Assembly (NCBI GenBank): GCA_905182175.1
Contig: CAJJAT010000001.1
Coordinates: forward strand, 1-64,000
DNA length: 64,000 nucleotides
Direction of reading: 5' to 3'
Source of the DNA: Flavobacteriales bacterium UBA1494
GTDB taxonomy: Bacteria; Bacteroidota; Bacteroidia; Flavobacteriales_E; Vicingaceae
Shown: piece after piece, positions 23,862-32,005 of the stretch
Layout of the letters: each line of letters begins with the position of its first letter
How positions within the stretch are numbered: the first letter of the stretch is position 1
Program-made: the position numbers and the translations under genes
The notes under the pieces: model-generated
What the model was told of the DNA's origin: nothing
Database searches by the model: none
The model's input: the letters and a program-made list of their open reading frames with translations, nothing else

Positions 23862-23993
23862 ATTGTTAAAAACCTGTTCTCCTGCTAAATAAGTTTTCAA
23901 CACTTTGGCAGTGCTCGTTTGACTTGTGGGTGCATAAAATATATCTTGCCTCAAAATAATAAAGTCGGCTTGTTTTCCCACTTCGATACTTCA
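23862..23993 (-). pseudogene. C-terminal scrap of an amidohydrolase
   Basis: The minus strand encodes SIEVGKQADFIILRQDIFYA, then VLKTYLAGEQVFNN, the typical C-terminal end of YtcJ-type (amidohydrolase 3) enzymes. A stop precedes it (KV-stop-SIEVGKQ) and nothing of the metal-binding barrel is found upstream. It is a relic of about 44 codons of an otherwise deleted gene of about 550 codons. The true stop has merged into the FAS1 terminator. Confidence 0.6.
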
Positions 23994-24274
23994 TACCTTA
24001 TTTTTTGTCTGATAATAAATGCTGTATTTATGACAAAAACTGCTTCTTAATTTTTCTAAAAATAATTTTAACTCATAGTTTTCCCTTTAAACTAACGTCA
24101 AAACCGAATCTACAGTTAGTAGCCAAAATAAATCTTAATTGCAGCGTAAGTAAAAGATTAAGTCGGCTGTATGTTCCATTTTCATTTCACCACAGAAGCT
24201 GTACGATAGAAGTTTAAAAGAAAGCAGTGTAAATAGAGAATAAGACAAACTAATATTTCCGAAATTTGCAATCG

Positions 24275-25189
24275 ATGAAAAAAATAATTTTTTTAGCTAT
24301 AATCGCCTCCTTCAGTACACACCTAATTGCTCAAGAGGATTTTACTTGGTGGGGCGAAAAGCACAACTGGGATGGTTTCAGACACTGGACTGCGTATACT
24401 AAGCTTACCTCTAAATTCATGGGTCCAAACGCCCTACCAGTTCCAGACTCTAAAAAAGGAATTCTTCCGAACCAAACAACTTTAAAATTGGCAGGCGAAG
24501 GACATTTTTCAGACGGAGATAACACTCAAAACTTATTTAGTTCGTTTTACTTACCAATGTTTTCGGAACGTATTGGACTTCAACTAGAAATGGTACCAAT
24601 TGAGTTTTATAAAATGGATGACAAAACAAGAGACGAGAGAATTTCTAGAGAATTTGTTAGCGAAGGTCGCACTATTGGAGATCTATACATTGCCACCTTT
24701 ATTCAGCTTACGAAAGATCACAAAAAACTACCAGACATGGTATTGGGTATTAACTTCAAAACAGCCTCTGGGGCCAATCTAGATGCTGCTAGATTTACCA
24801 ATACTCCAGGTTACTTTTTTGACTTGTCTGCTAGCAAAGAAATCACCTTCAACAGCAAACGAATTAGTTCAATTCGCCCACATGCTTTAGCAGGCTTTTA
24901 TGTTTACCAAACTTATTTAGAAAATAACTACCAAAATGATGCTTTTATGTACGGACTTGGAATAGATGTAAATTCAAAAAAAGTAACTTACGAAGTATCT
25001 CTTAACGGTTATGTTGGTTATTTAAATGAGGGCGATAGACCTATGGTTGCTCGATTAGGAATTGGAAGTAACAACGCTGAGATAGCCAACTATGGTATTC
25101 GATTGCAACAAGGTATTTTTCATCAACAATATACCACGATTAGAGTATATTGTGTTCTAACATTAAAAAAGTGGAACGTGATAGAATAA
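24275..25189 (+). CDS. Conserved exported beta-rich protein, function unknown
   Basis: This 304-aa protein starts at ATG 24275 (MKKIIFLAIIASFSTHLIAQ, a signal peptide). The mature part alternates polar and hydrophobic residues in strands separated by turns and is rich in Tyr/Phe. It includes EDFTWWGEKHNWDGFRHWTA near the N-terminus and ends LTLKKWNVIE. This suggests an outer-membrane barrel or periplasmic beta protein. The terminal residue is not aromatic, so a classical BamA signal is lacking. It is monocistronic and convergent with the membrane protein at 25229. I do not recognise a named family. Confidence 0.65.
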   Translation: MKKIIFLAIIASFSTHLIAQEDFTWWGEKHNWDGFRHWTAYTKLTSKFMGPNALPVPDSKKGILPNQTTLKLAGEGHFSDGDNTQNLFSSFYLPMFSERIGLQLEMVPIEFYKMDDKTRDERISREFVSEGRTIGDLYIATFIQLTKDHKKLPDMVLGINFKTASGANLDAARFTNTPGYFFDLSASKEITFNSKRISSIRPHALAGFYVYQTYLENNYQNDAFMYGLGIDVNSKKVTYEVSLNGYVGYLNEGDRPMVARLGIGSNNAEIANYGIRLQQGIFHQQYTTIRVYCVLTLKKWNVIE

Positions 25190-25228
25190 CACTACCTGTC
25201 TCTAGTTAATGCAATTTACATCAACAAC

Positions 25229-25756
25229 CTACCCCAACAACTTATTCAAATTTTCTTTCAATTGCTTCACTTCTTTATCAGTTAATTGCATTCCAAACGG
25301 AATTTCTTTTCCACTTACTGTAAAAGCCAATCGTTCCCCTCCTACTACCCAATAAGAACTTCCAAAAACTTTTGCAAATGTGCCAATTTCTTCATCAATT
25401 ACCTTAACAGCATTCACCAAATCTTTTCGATGAGGCTTTAAAAATCCGCGGTTGTTGTACGTTCGCCCGTAATGAAAATTCTCCTCTGAGATTAAGAACT
25501 GCTCCTCACCACTTTTTCTCCACTTAAAAGCCTTGATTACAACATATTCAAAATATCCCCAAAAAGCTAGGTAAACAAACACAAAGGCTCTTAACTCATC
25601 GTCTCCTTTTACAAATAACTGAGAGCCAATTGCAATTCCACAAAAGGTCCAAAACACAAGCCATATGGTCAAATTTTTCTGTTTACTTTCATCTCTGAAA
25701 GCTTTTATTTTAATCAAAATACCTTCTTCTCTTTTTTCTTGACTAATTCTGTTCAT
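25229..25756 (-). CDS. YcxB/PH-like small membrane protein
   Basis: This 175-aa protein has a basic N-terminal helix, two transmembrane helices (about 28-46, NLTIWLVFWTFCGIAIGS, and 57-76, FVFVYLAFWGYFEYVVIK), then a cytoplasmic C-terminal domain with strands EEQFLISEENFHYGRT and SSYWVVGGERLAFTVSG. The layout is that of YcxB/bPH-type proteins (two helices plus a small PH-like sheet). Neighbours give no hint; it is transcribed alone and converges on the previous gene without an evident terminator. Confidence 0.55.
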   Translation of the reverse strand: MNRISQEKREEGILIKIKAFRDESKQKNLTIWLVFWTFCGIAIGSQLFVKGDDELRAFVFVYLAFWGYFEYVVIKAFKWRKSGEEQFLISEENFHYGRTYNNRGFLKPHRKDLVNAVKVIDEEIGTFAKVFGSSYWVVGGERLAFTVSGKEIPFGMQLTDKEVKQLKENLNKLLG

Positions 25757-25858
25757 TTATTTTTGACACAAAATTACACTTTGCAGCTTAAAACTATTGC
25801 TGGTATGGATTTTGTAATTCCATGTAGAATTCTTAATTATACGTTATAAAAAGACACC

Positions 25859-26701
25859 ATGAAAAAGCTTTTATTTTTTTCCATATTATACCTTTTATTT
25901 CAAGCATTAAGTGCTCAGCCTGAGGATAAAAAACTAGGCAAAATTACCTTTTTGATGGTTGATGGAGAGTACGAAGAGGCCGTTAAAAAAACTGAAAAAT
26001 TACGTGAAGACTCCGAGTACAGAAAAAATGGATGGATGTATTATTACATGTCGCAAGCATATTTTGAAATTGCCGGAATGCCAGAATTAGCAGAAGATTA
26101 CCCGAAAGCATTAAAAAATTCTATAAAAGCAGCTTACAAGTTAGCAAAGTACAGAGATAAGTCAAATGAAAACTTAAAGGTTTGGCAAGATGCGCAAGGA
26201 TTTATTTCAGTTTTAAAGGACAGTGTAATTACAGTGTCAGAAATATACTATGACACTGAAAATTACAGAAAATCAGCTTATTACTTAAAAAAAGCTACTC
26301 GCTTTTCTCCTGATGATTACGGCTTGTGGTTAATGAAAGGGGTGTACGAAATCAAATCAAGAAATATCGGTGAAGGTATTAAAAGCATCATCTTTTCCAT
26401 GGACAGCCTCAATCCTGAATACATCCCTTACGATGTTTCTACTTGGACCCTAATAGATGCCTTGGATGAATATGTGCTAATAGTACAAAGTGGAGAATAC
26501 GAAAAATACTTTCAAACGTACAAATACAATCCAGGTCAAAAAGAGATTGACAGAGCTATGGAGCTCAAAAGAATCTTTATGAAACTTGTAGAAGAGGAAG
26601 AAGTAATTGACAAAGATGCGCGTAAAAAAGAGTCTCAAACAATTTACAAAACCTTTAGAAGTGATGACGGTGAAGACGAGGATGAAGATGACGATGAGTA
26701 G
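25859..26701 (+). CDS. Exported TPR-like protein with acidic tail
   Basis: This 280-aa protein has a signal peptide (MKKLLFFSILYLLFQALSAQ). The mature part is all-helical with TPR-like pairs (DGEYEEAVKKTEKL, DTENYRKSAYYLKKATRFSP, GLWLMKGVYEIKSRNIGEG). The last dozen residues are almost pure Asp/Glu (DDGEDEDEDDDE). It overlaps the start of the DUF6702-like gene by 8 bp and lies upstream of an M1 peptidase, so these three are probably one operon. It may be a periplasmic scaffold. The polyacidic tail could bind calcium or basic partners. Confidence 0.65.
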   Translation: MKKLLFFSILYLLFQALSAQPEDKKLGKITFLMVDGEYEEAVKKTEKLREDSEYRKNGWMYYYMSQAYFEIAGMPELAEDYPKALKNSIKAAYKLAKYRDKSNENLKVWQDAQGFISVLKDSVITVSEIYYDTENYRKSAYYLKKATRFSPDDYGLWLMKGVYEIKSRNIGEGIKSIIFSMDSLNPEYIPYDVSTWTLIDALDEYVLIVQSGEYEKYFQTYKYNPGQKEIDRAMELKRIFMKLVEEEEVIDKDARKKESQTIYKTFRSDDGEDEDEDDDE

Positions 26702-27197
26702 AATCTTAAAATATGCGCTATTACTCTTCATTTCAACCGCACTCGTATCTACTTCTGTAAAAGCTCACAAGTTTTACATGAGTATTACTGACATGGAGTA
26801 CAATCCAGAGAATAAATCATTGCAAATTGTAATGAAACTTTTTGCAGATGATATAGAAGCAGTGCTTGAAAATGAAAACAATGTTAGAATTATTTTGGGT
26901 TCAGAAAAAGAGCATCCTAAAACAGACGAATACCTTACGAAATACATAGGCACGCATTTTTTCATTGAGCAATCTAGAGGATCAAAACAAATTAGCTTTG
27001 TTGGCAAAGAGGTCGACAAGGACTACACTTGGGTTTACTTGGTAGTAAAAAACTTTAAAGTAAAAGATGAATCCTTAATTAGCAACTCAATGCTGCTTGA
27101 ATACTTCTCAGAACAGACGAATAAAGTCAATTACAACAACAACATCAAAACAATCAGCTTTACGCTATTTAAAAACAACATTAGCAAAGAGTTTTAG
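26694..27197 (+). CDS. DUF6702-like exported protein
   Basis: This 167-aa protein uses the ATG at 26694 (MSRILKYALLLFISTAL, signal peptide ending SVKA-HKF); an ATG at 26682 is an alternative. The mature protein begins HKFYMSITDMEYNPENKSLQ, which matches the DUF6702 family of Bacteroidetes, whose genes regularly precede an M1-type peptidase, as here (41 bp upstream). It is beta-rich, periplasmic and of unknown function, possibly an accessory of the peptidase. It overlaps the TPR-like gene by 8 bp. Confidence 0.7.
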   Translation: MSRILKYALLLFISTALVSTSVKAHKFYMSITDMEYNPENKSLQIVMKLFADDIEAVLENENNVRIILGSEKEHPKTDEYLTKYIGTHFFIEQSRGSKQISFVGKEVDKDYTWVYLVVKNFKVKDESLISNSMLLEYFSEQTNKVNYNNNIKTISFTLFKNNISKEF

Positions 27198-27238
27198 AAG
27201 CTTCACTATATTTTAATTTCCAAAAATTATAACATTTT

Positions 27239-29536
27239 ATGAAACTTATTTTAACTGCTGTGATTTGTGCTCTCACACTCTCTTTTTATGCACAAGAAAA
27301 CATTAATAAAAATCCTTTTAGGCAATTAAAGCAAGAGTTACCAACTCCTAACAGCTATAGAACTGCTGCAGGTTTTCCCGGACACGAGTATTACCAACAA
27401 AAAGCTGATTATGTCATGGACATTGAACTTGACGATACCAAACAAATATTAAAAGGTGAAGAAACGATTACCTACCACAACATGTCTCCAGATGCTTTGC
27501 CTTATTTGTGGGTTCAGTTAGATCAAAATGTAAGAGCAAAAGATTCTGACAAAAAAAAAATTACGCAGAATACTATTAATGAAACCATGTCATTTAAAAA
27601 TTTAAAACTTTTAATGAATGACTTTGACGGAGGCTTTAAATTGGATTTTGTTCAAGGCATGGATGGTGAATCGCTTGACTATACGGTTAACAAAACCATG
27701 ATGAGAATCGATTTGGACAAGCCGCTTCAAAAAGGAGAAAGCTTTTCATTTAAAATAAAGTGGTGGTACAACATTAATGATAGAATGCAAATTGGTGGCA
27801 GATCGGGCTTTGAATATTTTGAAGACGAAGATAACTACCTATATACTATTGCTCAATTTTTTCCAAGAATGGCCGTTTACAATGATGTAGAAGGGTGGCA
27901 AAACAAACAATTTTTAGGTAGAGGTGAGTTTACTTTACCATTTGGAGATTACAAAGTAAACATTACAGTTCCTGAAGACCACACCGTGGCATCGACAGGT
28001 TTGTTGCAAAATGTAGATGAGATTTTAACAATTAAACAAAAAGAACGTTTAGCAAAGGCTAAAACTGCCACTCAACCGGTAAAAATCATTACTCAAGCTG
28101 AAGCTGAGAAAATTGAAAAGAAGAAAGCTACTGGTAAAAAGACATGGACATATCATGCAGAAAATGTTAGAGATTTCGGATTCGCTTCATCAAGAAAATT
28201 TATTTGGGATGCAATTGGAGTAAAATTTGGAGAAAGAACTGTGATGGCCATGAGTTATTACCCAAAAGAAGGAAATCCATTGTGGGAAGATTATTCTACC
28301 AAAGCAGTTGCACTTACCTTACGAAGCTACTCCAAAACAACTTTTGATTACCCTTACCCTGTTGCAATTTCGGTAAATTCCAAAAGCATTGGAATGGAAT
28401 ACCCAATGATTTGCTTTAATTACGGTAGACCTGAAGAAGATGGCACCTATACTGCTCGTCATAAATACGGAGTTATTTCGGTGATTATTCATGAAGTAGG
28501 ACATAATTTTTTTCCAATGATTGTAAATTCAGACGAAAGACAATGGACTTGGATGGATGAGGGATTAAATACTTTTTGCCAATATTTAGCTGAAATGGAA
28601 TGGGATGTAAACTATCCTTCTAGAAGAGGTCCTGCGCATAAAATTGTAGATTACATGAAAGGAGACAAGAGCAACATCACTCCCATTATGACAAATTCTG
28701 AATCAATTTTTCAATTTGGAAATAATGCATACGGCAAGCCTGCAACTGCTCTTAATATTTTAAGAGAAACGATTATGGGTCGAGAACTATTTGACCATGC
28801 ATTCAGACAATATGCCCAAACGTGGAAGTTCAAACACCCAACTCCCGCTGATTTTTTTAGAATAATGGAAGATGCCTCAGGAACTGATTTGGATTGGTTC
28901 TGGAGAGGTTGGTTCTTCTCGACAAACCATTGCGATATTGCATTAACCGACGTAAAGTGGATGCAAATAAGCGATAAGAACCCTGATAAACAAAAACCAT
29001 TTAATAAAGAAATAGCTGATAGCAGGGGAGATTTACTTGGTGATATAAGAAACAAGAGTAATGCTAAAAATACTGTTGTTGAATTAGACCCGAGCACAAA
29101 GGATTTTTACAACAGTTTTGATAAATACAAAGTTACCAGCCTGGACAAGGATGACTACAAAAAGCACCTCGATATGTTAACCGCTGATGAAAAAAAGATG
29201 CTAACTATAAAGAAGAACTTCTATGAATTAAACTTCAATTTAATTGGAGGGTTGGTCATGCCAATCATCTTAGAATTTACCTTTGTTGATGGTTCTACAC
29301 AAAAAGAATACATTCCTGCTGAGATTTGGAAAATGGGCGGTAAAACTGCGAACAAAGTCTTTTGGTTTGAAAAAGAGGTAAAATCAATCAACTTAGATCC
29401 AAACTTAGAAACTGCAGATACAGATCGTTCAAACAATTATTGGCCAAGTAGAATTGTGCCTTCAAGGTTTGAATTGTTTCAGCAAAAAGATGAGAAGAAA
29501 AAGAACGAAATGCAGAAATCAAAAAGTTCAAAGTAA
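27239..29536 (+). CDS. M1-family zinc metallopeptidase, exported
   Basis: This 765-aa protein has a signal peptide (MKLILTAVICALTLSFYAQ). The catalytic gluzincin core is intact: HEVGH followed 18 residues later by the third zinc ligand in WMDEGLNTF, with the substrate-side motif GMEYPM in place of GAMEN. It trims N-terminal residues of peptides in the periplasm or at the surface. A C-terminal basic tail (KDEKKKNEMQKSKSSK) is unusual but common in this subgroup. The upstream DUF6702-like gene forms a conserved pair with it, and a strong terminator follows. Confidence 0.92.
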   Translation: MKLILTAVICALTLSFYAQENINKNPFRQLKQELPTPNSYRTAAGFPGHEYYQQKADYVMDIELDDTKQILKGEETITYHNMSPDALPYLWVQLDQNVRAKDSDKKKITQNTINETMSFKNLKLLMNDFDGGFKLDFVQGMDGESLDYTVNKTMMRIDLDKPLQKGESFSFKIKWWYNINDRMQIGGRSGFEYFEDEDNYLYTIAQFFPRMAVYNDVEGWQNKQFLGRGEFTLPFGDYKVNITVPEDHTVASTGLLQNVDEILTIKQKERLAKAKTATQPVKIITQAEAEKIEKKKATGKKTWTYHAENVRDFGFASSRKFIWDAIGVKFGERTVMAMSYYPKEGNPLWEDYSTKAVALTLRSYSKTTFDYPYPVAISVNSKSIGMEYPMICFNYGRPEEDGTYTARHKYGVISVIIHEVGHNFFPMIVNSDERQWTWMDEGLNTFCQYLAEMEWDVNYPSRRGPAHKIVDYMKGDKSNITPIMTNSESIFQFGNNAYGKPATALNILRETIMGRELFDHAFRQYAQTWKFKHPTPADFFRIMEDASGTDLDWFWRGWFFSTNHCDIALTDVKWMQISDKNPDKQKPFNKEIADSRGDLLGDIRNKSNAKNTVVELDPSTKDFYNSFDKYKVTSLDKDDYKKHLDMLTADEKKMLTIKKNFYELNFNLIGGLVMPIILEFTFVDGSTQKEYIPAEIWKMGGKTANKVFWFEKEVKSINLDPNLETADTDRSNNYWPSRIVPSRFELFQQKDEKKKNEMQKSKSSK

Positions 29537-29556
29537 CTAAGAAAGCTAGGATAAGA

Positions 29557-29608
29557 ATAGTCCATAATTCATCGAATAAAGTAGAGATGAATTGTGGACT
29601 ATTTTGTT
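29557..29608 (+). terminator. Intrinsic terminator after the M1 peptidase
   Basis: ATAGTCCATAATTCATC (29557-29573) pairs with GATGAATTGTGGACTAT (29586-29602), one G-T wobble, followed by TTTGTTG. The stem is 17 bp. Confidence 0.8.
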
Positions 29609-29648
29609 GTTTAAGATTTTTAAGTACACTTGAATCAAATCTATTGTC

Positions 29649-30451
29649 ATGAAAAAATTTCTGCGTTTAGCGCTGCTTTTACCTTTAGTCGCAACAGCTT
29701 TTCAACCTTGTAAAAAGAAAAACGACAAGACTACCGTTTTGTTATTGTCCCTTTCTTAAGATGCCAGTTTGGGTAAAGAAGTGCAGCAAGAGATTTTCAA
29801 TAATCCACAACAATATCCATTGTTAAATTCGGTACAATACGCCTCAGCTTATATTACCTAAGAGGTCTAAAGGGTTCAATTATAAATACATGAAAAATTG
29901 ATTGTAAAGGTGAATTTTGTTTGGAAAGTATACATCATGCAAGATGATGCTACCTTGAACGCTTTTGCAATACCTAGTGGTTACATGTACTTTTGCACTG
30001 ATTTTATAGAATACTTAGCAAACGAAGATGATTTAATGGGAGTTATGGGCCATAAAATGGCACATTCGGATAAAAACCATTCAGTACAACAACCGCATCG
30101 ACATTGTAGTGTAAATTTATTATTATCCATTGCTTTTGGAAATGAGCCTAATCAAGCGGCACAAATACTGACAAGCCTAGGTTCTCTAACATTTAGCAGA
30201 AATGCCGAAACTGAAGCAGATGAAGAATCAGTTAAATACCTAGCAAAAATACCCATCATTGTGATGAAGCTGCAACATTCTTTAAAAAGTTAGCTGCGCC
30301 TAGTCAAAGTGGTGGTCCAGTATTTTTAAGCACTAACCCATCGCCTTCAGATCGAATTGAAAACATAATCGCCAATGCTACTGTGTTGAGTTGTGACACG
30401 ACCTTTCATGCCCCTTCTAGTTATCAAACATTCTTAAATTCACTTCCATGA
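29649..30451 (+). pseudogene. Dead M48 metalloprotease lipoprotein
   Basis: The frame opens with a lipoprotein-like signal (MKKFLRLALLLPLVATAFQP then C) and stops after about 36 codons. The remaining parts appear in changing frames: NAFAIPSGYMYFCTDFIEYL, then GVMGHKMAHSDKNHS, FSRNAETEADEESVKYLA and finally TNPSPSDRIENIIANA with a stop at 30451. This is the order of an M48 (YfgC/Oma1-type) protease. The catalytic glutamate of HExxH is mutated to lysine (HKMAH, 30051-30065), in addition to frameshifts and stops, so activity is lost at several levels. Confidence 0.85.
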
Positions 30452-30530
30452 TTTTCACATAGATTTAGCTTCTAAATATTCATAATTATCTTATACTATT
30501 TATTACCTTCGTACCTAAATATCATTTATT

Positions 30531-31004
30531 ATGAAAAAATTAGCAATAGCATTTTTTAGTATTGCCACCATAACAGTATTAAGTTCTGCTATATCAGACA
30601 CTAACTGTGATACTAAGATTCTTAAAAAAGAAGGAATTACAGAATTAAACCCTTTCTACTATTCTGCATCTAAGGTTAATGTGGTTAATTATGATTATCG
30701 AGCATCTCGAAAGGAAATAGAAGTGCCCCTTTTCAAAGGAGAGAAATACAAGATGGTATTTAACAAAAAAGGATTGCCTAAAGACGTTGTTGTTGACATT
30801 TTTGACAAAGATAAATCTCATGCTAACAGAAAGTCTCTTTTTACCTCCGAAGGAAATAGTGCTGAAATTATATCTTACTCTCCTGAAAAATCAAAAAAAA
30901 TGTACGTTCGGTACACTATTCCAAAAGCTGATAAAGTTAAAGAGAGTGGATGCATTGTTTTTATCTTAGGTTATCAGTTAACCTTTGTTACAGAAGAAAA
31001 GTAA
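30531..31004 (+). CDS. Small exported beta-sandwich-like protein, pair A
   Basis: This 157-aa protein has a signal peptide (MKKLAIAFFSIATITVLSSA). The mature protein is beta-rich (KEIEVPLFKGEKYKMVFN, VVVDIFDKD) and ends ESGCIVFILGYQ. That end and the overall layout match the 141-aa protein at 57834-58259 (QSGCAVLLVGFKP). In both places it is adjacent to a member of one lipoprotein family, here 25 bp upstream of the lipoprotein gene. I do not recognise a named domain; a small ligand-binding or structural partner of the lipoprotein is inferred. Confidence 0.65.
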   Translation: MKKLAIAFFSIATITVLSSAISDTNCDTKILKKEGITELNPFYYSASKVNVVNYDYRASRKEIEVPLFKGEKYKMVFNKKGLPKDVVVDIFDKDKSHANRKSLFTSEGNSAEIISYSPEKSKKMYVRYTIPKADKVKESGCIVFILGYQLTFVTEEK

Positions 31005-31029
31005 GACCAAACAAAAAAAGAAGTAGGAT

Positions 31030-31908
31030 ATGAAAAAAATAAACAATATAGCAAAAACGTGCGTATTTATAGGCGCAACAAGTTTCGTTTTTGCTTGTAC
31101 AGACGCACCGAAACAGAACGAAACAACTACAGATGTTTTTGAAGTTGAAGAAATAGTCGAAGAAGCACCAATAGAAACAGAAAGTATGGAACATGATTTC
31201 GTTCTCCCCTCTCCTATCCAGATTGCTGCAATGTTTAACCGTTCAGGTTTAAAATTTGAAGGTGGTATTGCCAACCCAACGAGTAACCTGAGTAACTACA
31301 ACACTAAGACCGCAAGGTATTTAAACTTTGGCGTTTACAGTGCAGACCTTGCTTATGCAGTTTTAAACAGCGAACGCCAGGCCTCATTAGACTATATAAA
31401 CGTCGTGAGAGACCTATCTGATAAAATCGGAATGCCGAGCATTTTTGATGGAGGAACTTTATTGACTAGTTTCGAAAAGAACATCGACAATCAAGATTCC
31501 ATTCTTGCCATTTTAACCACAATCAAAAGCAGAACAGATGACTATTTAATGGAAAATAATGATGCATCTAAAGAGGCAGTATTTTTTGCTGCTGCTTGGG
31601 TTGAAGGGATGTATTTAGGGTCTATAAGTGCAACTTCGGAATCCTCTATAACTCCAAGAATTATAGAGCAAATGTCTATTCTTCACAATGTAATTGGTGC
31701 TGTTAAGGCTCAAAATGATGAAAGCTTAGATGTGAGTTTTTTAGTGAAAGGTTTGGAAGAAATTCAAGATACATTTGAAGGCTTCGAAGAAGTAAAAAGT
31801 TTAGACAACCCTGAGGTTTCATTTTCTGATATTAACTTGACAAACGAGGAAATAACCTTACTAAATCAAGAAATTGAGACATTAAGAACTGCTATAATTA
31901 ACGGCTAA
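31030..31908 (+). CDS. Helical lipoprotein, pair A (paralogue of 56902-57825)
   Basis: This 292-aa protein has a lipoprotein signal (FIGATSFVFAC, cysteine about 19) and an acidic linker (about 30-52). The helical domain contains LPSPIQIAAMFNRSG, LNFGVYSADLAYAVL, IFDGGTLLTSFEKN and AAAWVEGMYLG. The same blocks occur in order in the lipoprotein at 56902-57825 (VPSPIQTAFLLKNSG, LNLGVYGADMGYATI). The genome thus has at least two copies, each with a small secreted partner. It is known to me only as an uncharacterised Bacteroidetes family. A terminator follows directly. Confidence 0.75.
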   Translation: MKKINNIAKTCVFIGATSFVFACTDAPKQNETTTDVFEVEEIVEEAPIETESMEHDFVLPSPIQIAAMFNRSGLKFEGGIANPTSNLSNYNTKTARYLNFGVYSADLAYAVLNSERQASLDYINVVRDLSDKIGMPSIFDGGTLLTSFEKNIDNQDSILAILTTIKSRTDDYLMENNDASKEAVFFAAAWVEGMYLGSISATSESSITPRIIEQMSILHNVIGAVKAQNDESLDVSFLVKGLEEIQDTFEGFEEVKSLDNPEVSFSDINLTNEEITLLNQEIETLRTAIING

Positions 31909-31926
31909 GCGAAAATAAAAAAATCT

Positions 31927-31954
31927 GCCCTGCTTTAAGCGGGGCTTTTTTTTT
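31927..31954 (+). terminator. Intrinsic terminator after lipoprotein pair A
   Basis: GCCCTGCTT pairs with AAGCGGGGC (one mismatch/wobble), followed by nine T residues. Confidence 0.9.
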
Positions 31955-31977
31955 ATCTAAAATCAAATGCAAGGGAC

Positions 31978-31985
31978 TACCTTTG
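31978..31985 (+). promoter_or_regulatory. Candidate -7 box of the thrS operon
   Basis: TACCTTTG fits TAnnTTTG and lies 20 bp before the preferred thrS start at 32006. No good TTG is seen upstream, so support is partial. Confidence 0.35.
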
Positions 31986-32005
31986 CCACCCATAAAACAA
32001 GAGAG

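Noticed and set aside
23796-23981. 61-aa minus-strand frame as an intact gene
   Set aside because: It is the tail of an amidohydrolase without its catalytic part and runs into a terminator; called as pseudogene instead.
24005-24217. 70-aa plus-strand frame between the FAS1 and beta-rich protein genes
   Set aside because: Unnatural composition, no signal or motif, and it covers what looks like leader DNA.
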